DNA of 64,000 bases, from the NCBI RefSeq assembly GCF_900167085.1, contig NZ_FUXA01000005.1, positions 248,001 to 312,000 of the forward strand. The letters run 5' to 3'. Numbering within the stretch: position 1 is the first letter of the stretch; each line of letters starts with the position of its first letter. Below, in pieces: positions 46,276-53,340 of this stretch. The stretch comes from Eubacterium ruminantium. Lineage in GTDB: Bacteria; Bacillota; Clostridia; Lachnospirales; Lachnospiraceae. Under the pieces are notes generated by a model. It saw only the letters and a list, made by a program, of their open reading frames with translations. It was not told where the DNA came from and did not search any database. The translations under genes were made by a program, and so were the position numbers.

Positions 46276-46947
46276 ATGAAAAAATATTTTGTTGCTGCAG
46301 GAATCTGCGGATTACTATTCATTGCTCTGATCATCATTGTAAAGAATGTTGATGTAAGTGCAATCGGACCGGAAGGTACATCAATAGGTTTATCCGGAAT
46401 AAATAAAGATGTACATGAAGCTACAGGACTTAGTCTTAAATGGGATGATGCAACTGACAAGCTTAGCTATCTGGCGTTTATGATCGGCGGAGTATTTGCT
46501 CTTATGGGACTCCTTCAGCTAATTGCAAGAAAGAGTATTGCTAAGGTAGATAAGGAGATTCTTTCTCTTGGTGTCATTTATGCTATAATGGGCGGGCTTT
46601 ATGTAATATTTGATAAGATAGTTATCAATTACAGACCTGAAATACTTCCTGACGAAAAAGAGCTTGAATCTTCATTCCCTTCATCACATACAATGCTTGC
46701 ATGTGTTATCCTTGGAACAGCAATAGTTCTTATAGGTAAATATATAAATAATAAAAATATAACAATCATTGTAAAGGCTATCTTCACTGTAGTTCTTGTT
46801 CTTTCTGTTGCGGGCAGACTTCTTTCGGGAGTTCATTGGCTGACAGATATTATTGGTGGAGTGCTTATAAGCTTTGTTCTTATATTTATATACGCAGGGC
46901 TTGTTAAAGCTTTTGCCGAATCAAAAAGTAAGAGAGTAAAAGAGTAG
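46276..46947 (+). CDS. PAP2-family membrane phosphatase
   Basis: A 223-residue membrane protein with about six helices. The three phosphatase motifs are in order: KIVINYRPEI (K-x6-RP), SFPSSHTM (PSSH variant of PSGH) and GRLLSGVHWLTDIIGG (SR/GR-x5-H-x3-D). Such enzymes dephosphorylate lipids such as undecaprenyl pyrophosphate or phosphatidate. I chose the ATG at 46276, 8 nt after AAAGGG; an in-frame TTG at 46270 is the alternative. The loop after helix 1 (residues 27-60) is long and outside-facing. Confidence 0.9.
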   Translation: MKKYFVAAGICGLLFIALIIIVKNVDVSAIGPEGTSIGLSGINKDVHEATGLSLKWDDATDKLSYLAFMIGGVFALMGLLQLIARKSIAKVDKEILSLGVIYAIMGGLYVIFDKIVINYRPEILPDEKELESSFPSSHTMLACVILGTAIVLIGKYINNKNITIIVKAIFTVVLVLSVAGRLLSGVHWLTDIIGGVLISFVLIFIYAGLVKAFAESKSKRVKE

Positions 46948-46989
46948 ACATAGAATAATAAAATATAAAACAGTAGCCGTAAGGCAAAT

Positions 46990-47039
46990 AAAAAAGGAAT
47001 TGTAATCTTAGGACGAATCCTATAATTACAATTCCTTTT
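46990..47039. terminator. bidirectional terminator between PAP2 and aroF
   Basis: AAAAAGGAATTGTAAT (46990-47005) matches ATTACAATTCCTTTTT (47024-47039) perfectly, with a smaller TAGGA/TCCTA stem inside. The two flanking genes converge here, and both sides end in runs suited to termination. Confidence 0.92.
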
Positions 47040-47094
47040 TATTTATAAGATTATGAATCTTTCGAAAGAAAGAATATATTTTCGGGAATATATT

Positions 47095-48123
47095 TTAGAG
47101 AAGGTCAGCAAGTTCAAGAACCATCTTCTCTGTCTTTTCCCAACCAAGACATGGGTCAGTGATTGACTGTCCGTATGTTCCACCATTTGGTGCCTGATTT
47201 CCATCAACGAGGTATGACTCGATCATAAGACCTTTAACCATGCTGTGGATATCATCTGAATGACGCATGCTGTGAAGTACTTCTTTAGCGATACGTGGCT
47301 GCTCTGCGAACTGTTTTCCTGAGTTGCAGTGATTTGTATCAACGATAACTGCAGGATTTACAAGATTGCTCTTGTCATATAATTCACGAACATATTTGAG
47401 ATCCTCGTAATGGTAGTTTGGAGCTGAAAGCCCATTCTTATGTGTGTATCCACGAAGGATAGCATGTGCAAGAGGGTTTCCTTTACTTACTACTTCCCAT
47501 CCTGAGTATACGAATGTATGAGGATGCTGAGCAGCTGTGATAGAGTTCATCATAACTGAGAGAGTACCACTTGTAGGATTCTTCATTCCTACAGGAATAT
47601 CAAGACCACTTGCTGTAAGTCTATGTGTCTGGTTCTCGACAGATCTTGCACCGACTGCAACATATGAAAGAACATCTGAAAGATATGGATGATTTCCTGG
47701 ATAAAGCATTTCATCTGCACATGAGAAACCTGTCTCTTCAAGAGCTCTGAGGTGAACACGGCGGATAGCGATGATTCCCTTAAGCATATCAGGTGCTGCT
47801 TCCGGATCTGGCTGATGAAGCATTCCCTTGTATCCTTCACCTGTTGTACGTGGCTTATTTGTATAAATTCTAGGAACGATTACGATCTTTTCAGAAACCT
47901 TATCCTGAAGCTTTCTGAGTCTTGTGATATATTCAAGAACTGAGTCTTCACGATCAGCTGAACAAGGACCGATGATAAGAAGGAACTTGTTGCTTTTTCC
48001 TGTGATGACATCTCTGATTGCTGCATCATTTTTCTCTTTAACTGCTGCTGCTTCAGCAGAAATTGGGTACATGTCTTTTACAACCTTTGCAGGAGGTAAT
48101 TCTCTTTTGAATTCGAAGTTCAT
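47095..48123 (-). CDS. aroF: 3-deoxy-7-phosphoheptulonate (DAHP) synthase, class I
   Basis: DAHP synthase joins phosphoenolpyruvate and erythrose-4-phosphate, the first step towards chorismate and the aromatic amino acids. The 342-residue protein is of the AroFGH type. It shows IGPCSADREDSVLEY, PRIYTNKPRTTGEGYKG, GARSVENQTHR, MKNPTSGTL and VDTNHCNSGKQ. It is downstream of the chorismate mutase-like gene across a 179-nt gap that has its own promoter, so it is probably expressed from both. Which amino acid inhibits it cannot be told here; I use aroF only as a general label. Confidence 0.95.
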   Translation of the reverse strand: MNFEFKRELPPAKVVKDMYPISAEAAAVKEKNDAAIRDVITGKSNKFLLIIGPCSADREDSVLEYITRLRKLQDKVSEKIVIVPRIYTNKPRTTGEGYKGMLHQPDPEAAPDMLKGIIAIRRVHLRALEETGFSCADEMLYPGNHPYLSDVLSYVAVGARSVENQTHRLTASGLDIPVGMKNPTSGTLSVMMNSITAAQHPHTFVYSGWEVVSKGNPLAHAILRGYTHKNGLSAPNYHYEDLKYVRELYDKSNLVNPAVIVDTNHCNSGKQFAEQPRIAKEVLHSMRHSDDIHSMVKGLMIESYLVDGNQAPNGGTYGQSITDPCLGWEKTEKMVLELADLL

Positions 48124-48243
48124 AATAATATTCCTTTCAACTTTATGTATTATATATTGTAATATGAATTGTCGTTATCATCTTAAACCATAGTGAAATA
48201 AATGGTTCCGGCCGAATCATATAATATATTTTAATCAGCCGAT

Positions 48244-48272
48244 ATTATATATTAAAAATAATGATATGACAA
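48244..48272 (-). promoter_or_regulatory. internal promoter for the DAHP synthase gene
   Basis: On the minus strand TTGTCA (48272-48267), 17 bp, TATAAT (48249-48244). It would allow aroF transcription independent of the attenuator upstream. Confidence 0.7.
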
Positions 48273-48302
48273 ATATATTTTAATTATGTGTTTTGCCCTG
48301 AC

Positions 48303-49148
48303 TTATTCATCGATAAATGATCCGATAAGTTTAAGGTCGGCGCAAAGTGCTGATAATTCCTGAAGCATATCGCGGCCATCTTTTGTATTGATATCGCCTT
48401 CGGCTTCCATATAGAAATAATATTTCCATGCAAGGCCCTTAAGCGGACGGCTGCGGAGGCTCTTCATATTATAACCGTGAGCTCCGATTATATTGAGCGT
48501 TGATGCCAAAGCACCGGCTTCATTTTTAACTGTAAAAGTAATGATGAAGCCCTTAGGTTTCTGCTTATCGGCGATAGGATTTTTATCAAGTACTCTTGAA
48601 AATACAGCATATCTTGATTGATTTCCTTCTGTATCTTCAGGTGCTGAAAGTACAGAGTTAATACTGAGAGAACCCTGATACATAAGGTCGAGTATACTTC
48701 CAATCTCGCCGCTTAAGCTATTTGTAAGAGGAAGTATCGCACAGTCGCATTCACCATTTTCAACGGAGGTATATGCTGACTTGTAATCGTCATATTTAAC
48801 AGGTTCAGCTTCCGGGAAATTATTTTTAACAATAGTAATTGAGTCCGGATCCTTTGAATCGCAATAGGAGATTTTCATACCATTTAAAAGCATTTCCTGA
48901 TATGAAGCGGAGATTTCCATGACTGAATGTAAAAATGTGCTGCAATATGAAGCGATATTTGAATCGGCAGAATCGATGGATTCTTCAATCTTATCGATTG
49001 CTTTACCAAAGTCATGGCAAATAGGCTGTCCTTTTTCTTTCTTTGATTCTGAGATCTTTTTGCAAAGCTCTAATCTTTCATTGAAGAGAGCAGCCATTTT
49101 CTTATCAATCTCAGAAAGCTGACATGAATAATCCTCTTGTTTTATCAT
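48303..49148 (-). CDS. compact chorismate mutase / prephenate dehydratase-like protein with ACT domain
   Basis: The order is a chorismate-mutase helix domain (1-88), a prephenate-dehydratase-like domain (about 92-200) and an ACT domain (about 203-281). At 281 residues it is about 95 shorter than normal bifunctional PheA, mainly because the second half of the dehydratase domain is missing. Key residues are eroded. The mutase position matching E. coli R11 is serine and E52 is lysine, although R28, K39, S84 and Q88 equivalents remain. The dehydratase TRF motif reads SRY. The ACT motif keeps SRPLKG. It may be a weak enzyme or a phenylalanine-sensing regulator. A Tyr/Phe leader and terminator control it. 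Confidence 0.8.
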   Translation of the reverse strand: MIKQEDYSCQLSEIDKKMAALFNERLELCKKISESKKEKGQPICHDFGKAIDKIEESIDSADSNIASYCSTFLHSVMEISASYQEMLLNGMKISYCDSKDPDSITIVKNNFPEAEPVKYDDYKSAYTSVENGECDCAILPLTNSLSGEIGSILDLMYQGSLSINSVLSAPEDTEGNQSRYAVFSRVLDKNPIADKQKPKGFIITFTVKNEAGALASTLNIIGAHGYNMKSLRSRPLKGLAWKYYFYMEAEGDINTKDGRDMLQELSALCADLKLIGSFIDE

Positions 49149-49207
49149 AATATGTCCTCCTGTTATAAATGGTTGGCTGTTTCTTAACGGAAAACATTTT
49201 ATGATAT

Positions 49208-49239
49208 AAAAAAGCGGTTTCCCGATAAGGAAACCGCAG
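49208..49239 (-). terminator. attenuator terminator of the aromatic operon
   Basis: On the minus strand GCGGTTTCC (49237-49229), a short loop, GGAAACCGC (49222-49214) and six T (49213-49208). It lies between the leader peptide and the chorismate mutase-like gene, so transcripts must read through it to express the operon. Confidence 0.93.
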
Positions 49240-49282
49240 TAAATTCTAACATGATAATTGATAATTGGAAAAACGTGAATCC

Positions 49283-49384
49283 TTATGAAAGTTCTTTATT
49301 ATATTTGCCATCACAAAAACGATACGAAAAAAATCGTACCTGATAATAGCAATATGAATAAAGATTCATAACTTTAGACATCAT
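49283..49384 (-). CDS. aromatic leader peptide (33 aa) of the attenuator
   Basis: A 33-codon frame with a good ribosome site (CAGGAG, 5 nt before the ATG). It encodes six Tyr and three Phe. The stretch YSYCYYQVRFFSYRF is eight aromatics in fifteen residues, like the PheL and TyrL leaders of enteric bacteria. Its TAA stop lies in ATAAGGA (49286-49280), which is complementary to TCCTTAT inside the terminator (49231-49225). A ribosome stalled at scarce Tyr/Phe codons would leave ATAAGGA free to disrupt the terminator; one reaching the stop would cover it. GGTACGA/TCGTATC forms a further hairpin within the coding part (49340-49321). Confidence 0.85.
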   Translation of the reverse strand: MMSKVMNLYSYCYYQVRFFSYRFCDGKYNKELS

Positions 49385-49414
49385 TTTTCTCCTGTTTCAA
49401 AAAATCTACACTAA

Positions 49415-49443
49415 AATATAATTACGAACATGCTGATTGTCAA
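49415..49443 (-). promoter_or_regulatory. promoter of the aromatic leader and operon
   Basis: On the minus strand a perfect TTGACA (49443-49438), 17 bp, TATATT (49420-49415). The predicted start is about 24 nt before the leader-peptide ATG, so the leader is transcribed. Nothing else is seen in 49444-49592. Confidence 0.88.
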
Positions 49444-49592
49444 GACTTTTTTTATAAGGTATCTGTGAGATTTTATAAATTTATGTGGTAAAACTTCGGG
49501 AAATAAAACGGAGCATCCTTCGGAACTGTTGAATATTTATGATGTTTGAACTATACTTACTTTTGATAAAAATTATTTAATGGAGAAAAGTT

Positions 49593-50042
49593 TTGAATAA
49601 AGTCTTTAATAGAAATAACAGTGGAAAAGTTAAAGTGCTGGTAATACTGATACTGATAACACTTGCATTTATGTGGGGAAATAGTCTGATCCCGGGAGGG
49701 ACATCCTCTAAAATGAGTGAATGGCTGAGGGATTTGATTAATAAGATATTTAGTTTCGCCAAGAGTTCGAAGGAGGCAGGAAGCGGATATCTTATAAGAA
49801 AGATTATGCATTTTACGGAATTTATGATCCTGGGAATAGAGATAACCTGCCTTAAATATGCTAAAAAGGGCATGAACAGGAGCATGGTACTTCTTTGCGG
49901 ATTACTTGCGGCTATGATCGATGAGACGATACAGTTGTTTGTTCCGGGAAGATGCGGGTGTATAACCGATGTATGGCTTGATATGGCCGGATTTTTCACA
50001 GGTTTTGTCTTCCTGATGGTCATTCATAAATTAAAAGCCTGA
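49593..50042 (+). CDS. VanZ-family membrane protein
   Basis: A 149-residue protein with about four membrane helices and the VanZ motifs VIRKIMHF-like LIRKIMHFTEFMILGI, AAMIDETIQLFVPGR and ITDVWLDMAGFFTG. The start is TTG at 49593, preceded by GGAGAAAAG. The N-terminus is basic, so it faces the cytoplasm. The function is unknown; this subgroup is common in Clostridia and separate from the larger VanZ gene at 35.1 kb. Confidence 0.87.
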   Translation: MNKVFNRNNSGKVKVLVILILITLAFMWGNSLIPGGTSSKMSEWLRDLINKIFSFAKSSKEAGSGYLIRKIMHFTEFMILGIEITCLKYAKKGMNRSMVLLCGLLAAMIDETIQLFVPGRCGCITDVWLDMAGFFTGFVFLMVIHKLKA

Positions 50043-50134
50043 TAGATTTTTCTATAAGTAAAGATATTATGTTATCAGATATGAAAAAAATTGATTAAAA
50101 ATGACGGAAAAACCGCTAAAAATCAAAGTTTGTC

Positions 50135-50163
50135 TTGACAAAATGCCCATAAACATATATAAA
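50135..50163 (+). promoter_or_regulatory. HU promoter
   Basis: A perfect TTGACA (50135-50140), 17 bp, TATAAA (50158-50163). Confidence 0.8.
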
Positions 50164-50231
50164 AGTATATGGACACTAGTTCATTTATTAACTTGGGGTT
50201 CCAAGTATTTTATGTTGAGGAGGATATTTAA

Positions 50232-50504
50232 ATGAACAAGACAGAATTAGTAGCAGCAATTGCTGATAAGGCTGAAATTAAAAAAGTAGAAGCTGAGAAG
50301 GCTGTTAAGGCATTCACAGAGGTTGTAGCTGAAGAGCTCAAGAAGGGTGAAAAAGTTCAGTTAGTAGGATTTGGTACATTTGAAGTTAAAGAGAATAAGG
50401 CTAGAACAGGTCGTAACCCAAGAACAGGTAAGTCAATGAAGATTAAGGCTTCTAAGGCTCCTAAGTTCAAGGCTGGTAAGGCTTTAAAGGATTCTATTAA
50501 CTAA
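50232..50504 (+). CDS. hup: DNA-binding protein HU
   Basis: HU is a small nucleoid protein that bends and compacts DNA. The 90-residue protein is a standard HU: it begins MNKTELVAAIADKA, has VQLVGFGTFEVKEN and the DNA-clasping arm with RTGRNPRTGKSMKIKASKAP. A strong GAGGAGG site, a consensus promoter and its own terminator fit high expression. Here, as in many Clostridia, it opens the rqcP-divIC-tilS-hpt-ftsH neighbourhood. Confidence 0.96.
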   Translation: MNKTELVAAIADKAEIKKVEAEKAVKAFTEVVAEELKKGEKVQLVGFGTFEVKENKARTGRNPRTGKSMKIKASKAPKFKAGKALKDSIN

Positions 50505-50528
50505 TTGATAGATTCAAGATATTTAAAA

Positions 50529-50559
50529 ACAGTACCTCATCCAAGAGGTACTGTTTTTT
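50529..50559 (+). terminator. intrinsic terminator after HU
   Basis: ACAGTACCTC (50529-50538), ATCCAA, GAGGTACTGT (50545-50554) and a T-run: a perfect 10-bp stem. Confidence 0.93.
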
Positions 50560-50598
50560 AGATTTAGGGCATATTTATTTATGCAATATGGAGGAATT

Positions 50599-50838
50599 AT
50601 GAGACTTGATAAGTATTTAAAAGTATCGAGGCTGATCAAAAGAAGAACTGTTGCAAATGAAGCTTGTGACGCAGGAAGAATCAGTGTAAACGGTCGTACG
50701 GTTAAAGCATCTTACGATGTTAAGGTTGGAGATGTGATAGAAATTTCATTTGGTGACAAGTCTGTTAAGGCTGAAGTTACAGCTATAATGGATACAACCA
50801 AAAAGGAGAACGCGGCCGAAATGTTCAAATATTTATAA
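50599..50838 (+). CDS. rqcP: RqcP / S4-domain RNA-binding protein
   Basis: A 79-residue S4-domain protein (MRLDKYLKVSRLIKRRTVAN; GRISVNGRTVKASYDVKVGD) related to Hsp15 and B. subtilis YabO. RqcP works with RqcH on stalled 50S subunits to add alanine tails to trapped peptides. I chose the ATG at 50599, 3 nt after GGAGGAA; an earlier in-frame ATG at 50581 includes that site. A weak hairpin (AATACCTA/TAGGTATT, 50839-50873) follows. Unlike in Bacillus, no yabP or yabQ follows. Confidence 0.9.
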   Translation: MRLDKYLKVSRLIKRRTVANEACDAGRISVNGRTVKASYDVKVGDVIEISFGDKSVKAEVTAIMDTTKKENAAEMFKYL

Positions 50839-50923
50839 AATACCTATTGATTAATTTATGTAAAGTAGGTATTATTATATTGTCGTTAATTATAACGTGA
50901 ATCATAACATTAGTGGGGTCGCA

Positions 50924-51316
50924 ATGAGTAGAGAAGGAAATCTTTCAAGGGCTCAGATTGAGCGCAGAAGAAGACAACAGCATAATCGACGCGTCAAAGC
51001 GGTTCATAAAGAATATAGAGACATGAGACGTGGTAAGAAGCAATCCAAGTTGAGTGTGCTTCTTGTAATTGCCTCATTGATCGTTGTTACTTGTGTTACA
51101 TCTTTTAGGTCAGTTTCTCTTAATTCAAAGAAGAAAGAATTGGATGTTACAGAACAACAGCTTGAGATAGAACTCAGTAATGCACAGCAGAAAAAACTTG
51201 ATCTTGAGCAGCAGCAGAAATATATGAAGACCAAAAAATATATCGAAGATGAGGCGAAAGCGAAGCTTGGACTTGTGTATCCGGATGAGATAGTAATTAA
51301 GCCACGAGAAGAATAG
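50924..51316 (+). CDS. divIC: septum formation initiator, DivIC/FtsB family
   Basis: DivIC joins FtsL and DivIB in the divisome. The 130-residue protein has a basic cytoplasmic start (IERRRRQQHNRRVKAVHKE), one membrane helix (LSVLLVIASLIVVTCVTSF) and an outside coiled coil rich in Gln and Leu (QQLEIELSNAQQKKLDLEQQ), ending YPDEIVIKP. I chose the ATG at 50924; the GTG at 50897 has no ribosome site. Its place before tilS matches the standard Firmicute order. Confidence 0.9.
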   Translation: MSREGNLSRAQIERRRRQQHNRRVKAVHKEYRDMRRGKKQSKLSVLLVIASLIVVTCVTSFRSVSLNSKKKELDVTEQQLEIELSNAQQKKLDLEQQQKYMKTKKYIEDEAKAKLGLVYPDEIVIKPREE

Positions 51317-51317
51317 G

Positions 51318-51349
51318 AGCGGTTAACTAAGGCTTGTTAACCGCTTTTT
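51318..51349 (+). terminator. intrinsic terminator between divIC and tilS
   Basis: AGCGGTTAAC (51318-51327), an 8-nt loop, GTTAACCGCT (51336-51345), then TTTTT. It overlaps the end of divIC. Confidence 0.88.
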
Positions 51350-51376
51350 ATTTGTATTCGTATGTTGGAGACATAA

Positions 51377-52759
51377 ATGCATTTTATTGATCAGATTAAA
51401 AAGTTCATATCGGAAAATGATCTTCTGGATAAAGGCGACAAGGTTGTTGTCGGAGTTTCCGGCGGCGCAGATTCGGTTTGCCTTTTGCATGTTTTGAATA
51501 GTCTGAAAGATTCATTGGAACTGGATATTTTGGCTGTTCATATTAATCATATGATAAGAGGTGCTGAAGCTGACGGAGATCAGAAATTTGTGGAAGATCT
51601 TTGCGACGGCCTTGGGATCAAATGGAAATGCTTTCGCATAGATGTGCCTTCTTTGGCTGAAAAGGATAATCTTACCGAAGAAGAAGCAGGAAGAAATGCA
51701 AGATATGAGACATTTTATTCTGTAATGAAGGAAAATGGATTTAATAAGATTGCTGTGGCTCATAACAGTGACGATCTTACGGAGACGGTTATATTTAATA
51801 TGGTCCGAGGAAGCAGTATAAGGGGTATTTCGGGCATTCCGGTTAAAAGGGGTGAAATAATACGTCCGCTGCTTCAAACAAGCAGAAAAGCGATTGAGGA
51901 GTATCTTAGGACTATCGGACAGGAGTATGTTACCGATTCAACAAATCTTGAGGGTATTTATTCAAGAAATATAATAAGACATGAGATCCTCCCAAAGCTT
52001 AAGGAGCTAAATAAGGGTGCGGACAATCATATCGTAAGGCTGGCATCCGAAATGGAAGAAGTATATGATATTATAAAATGCTCAGCGGAATCGGTTTCTC
52101 TGGAGAAAGAGTCCGGGGAAAATGACAGGATTAATATACTGATCAGCGATATAGACGGATTAAGTAAGCTTATAAGAAGTGAAGTATATCTTAGGGCGTT
52201 GGAAGAACTTGCGGGAAAACGTAAAGATGTTACGGCAACGCATTTATCCGCTGTTGATGAACTGATCAAGATGGAAAACGGAAAAGAGCTTGATCTTCCT
52301 TACGGGATAAAGGTTTATAAAAGTTATGATAAGATAGTATTTGTAAGAAATACTCCGGGAAAAAGGAAGAACGGTTTGACTATTGTTTCAGACGACGGAA
52401 AGTATTATCTCGGAGATGGAATCCTGGAGATAAAAAAGGTAAAATACGAAAAAGGTATGGAAATACCTTCGGAAGATATGTATAAAGCTATTGATGCCGG
52501 GAAGATAAATGATATATTAAGGTTTAGACTTCCTGAAGATGGGGATTTTATAAGGATTTCCGCAAGCGGCAGCAAAAAGCTGAAAAGACTTTTCACTGAT
52601 ATGAAGATAGATAAGATGCGGAGAAAAGCCATTCCGATCCTGGCGGCCGGAAATGAAGTTATCTGGGCTGTGGGATTAAGGCTAAGTGAAGCATTTAAGA
52701 TAGATGATGATACGGAAGACATCATTTATTTAAAATATATAGAAGGTATAGATGAATAA
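51377..52759 (+). CDS. tilS: tRNA(Ile)-lysidine synthase
   Basis: TilS attaches lysine to C34 of tRNA-Ile(CAU) so that it reads AUA; it is essential in bacteria. The 460-residue protein has the N-type ATP pyrophosphatase motif VSGGADSVCLLH near residue 29, then HINHMIRGAEADGDQKFV and HNSDDLTETVIFNMVRGSS. The C-terminal part, with a TilS-C domain near LKRLFTDMKIDKMRRKAIPI, is typical of Firmicutes. It precedes hpt by about 20 nt. The pair is fused or adjacent in many relatives. Confidence 0.95.
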   Translation: MHFIDQIKKFISENDLLDKGDKVVVGVSGGADSVCLLHVLNSLKDSLELDILAVHINHMIRGAEADGDQKFVEDLCDGLGIKWKCFRIDVPSLAEKDNLTEEEAGRNARYETFYSVMKENGFNKIAVAHNSDDLTETVIFNMVRGSSIRGISGIPVKRGEIIRPLLQTSRKAIEEYLRTIGQEYVTDSTNLEGIYSRNIIRHEILPKLKELNKGADNHIVRLASEMEEVYDIIKCSAESVSLEKESGENDRINILISDIDGLSKLIRSEVYLRALEELAGKRKDVTATHLSAVDELIKMENGKELDLPYGIKVYKSYDKIVFVRNTPGKRKNGLTIVSDDGKYYLGDGILEIKKVKYEKGMEIPSEDMYKAIDAGKINDILRFRLPEDGDFIRISASGSKKLKRLFTDMKIDKMRRKAIPILAAGNEVIWAVGLRLSEAFKIDDDTEDIIYLKYIEGIDE

Positions 52760-52778
52760 TTTTAGAAAGGGCGATTGG

Positions 52779-53297
52779 ATGAGCGAGCAGTTTGAAGTAC
52801 TTATCGATAATGATAAATTGATGAAGAGAGTCAAGGAGATGGCTGAAGAACTTGACAAGGAATATGCCGGAAAGACAGTACATCTTATCGGAATTCTTAA
52901 GGGAAGTGTATTCTTCATGACAGATCTTGCAAAGAATATGAAGTCTGATGTGACAATGGATTTTATTTCGGTTTCCAGCTATGGTGACGGCACAGAGTCA
53001 TCAGGAATAGTAAGGCTTAATAAGGATCTGGACGAGTCTATAGAAGGAAAAAATGTTGTTATTGTTGAAGACATTGTGGATTCGGGAAGAACACTCAGTT
53101 ATGTAAGAAAATTATTTGAGGATAGAAGACCGGCGAGCCTTAAGATAATCACACTCCTCGATAAACCTGATCGAAGAGTGGTAGATTGTAAGGTTGAAAT
53201 GTCCGGCTTTGTAATCCCGGATAAATTTATAATCGGATATGGCCTGGATTATGCACAGAAATATCGTAATCTTCCATATATAGCAGTGATTAATTAA
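52779..53297 (+). CDS. hpt: hypoxanthine-guanine phosphoribosyltransferase
   Basis: The enzyme salvages hypoxanthine and guanine to IMP and GMP using PRPP. The 172-residue protein has LIGILKGSVFFMTDL, the PRPP loop VVIVEDIVDSGRTL and the C-terminal VGYGLDY-like IIGYGLDYAQKYRNLPYIAVI. I chose the ATG at 52779, 7 nt after GAAAGGG. An in-frame ATG at 52752 overlaps the tilS stop but lacks a good ribosome site. It is followed by ftsH after 43 nt, the normal order in Firmicutes. Confidence 0.95.
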   Translation: MSEQFEVLIDNDKLMKRVKEMAEELDKEYAGKTVHLIGILKGSVFFMTDLAKNMKSDVTMDFISVSSYGDGTESSGIVRLNKDLDESIEGKNVVIVEDIVDSGRTLSYVRKLFEDRRPASLKIITLLDKPDRRVVDCKVEMSGFVIPDKFIIGYGLDYAQKYRNLPYIAVIN

Positions 53298-53340
53298 TCG
53301 ACTGTTCCGAGATAGAAAGTATTTTTAAAGGAGATTTTAA

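Noticed and set aside
49149-49443. T-box riboswitch in front of the aromatic operon
   Set aside because: No T-box core (TGGxACCGCG type) or specifier stem is visible; the leader peptide explains the layout better.
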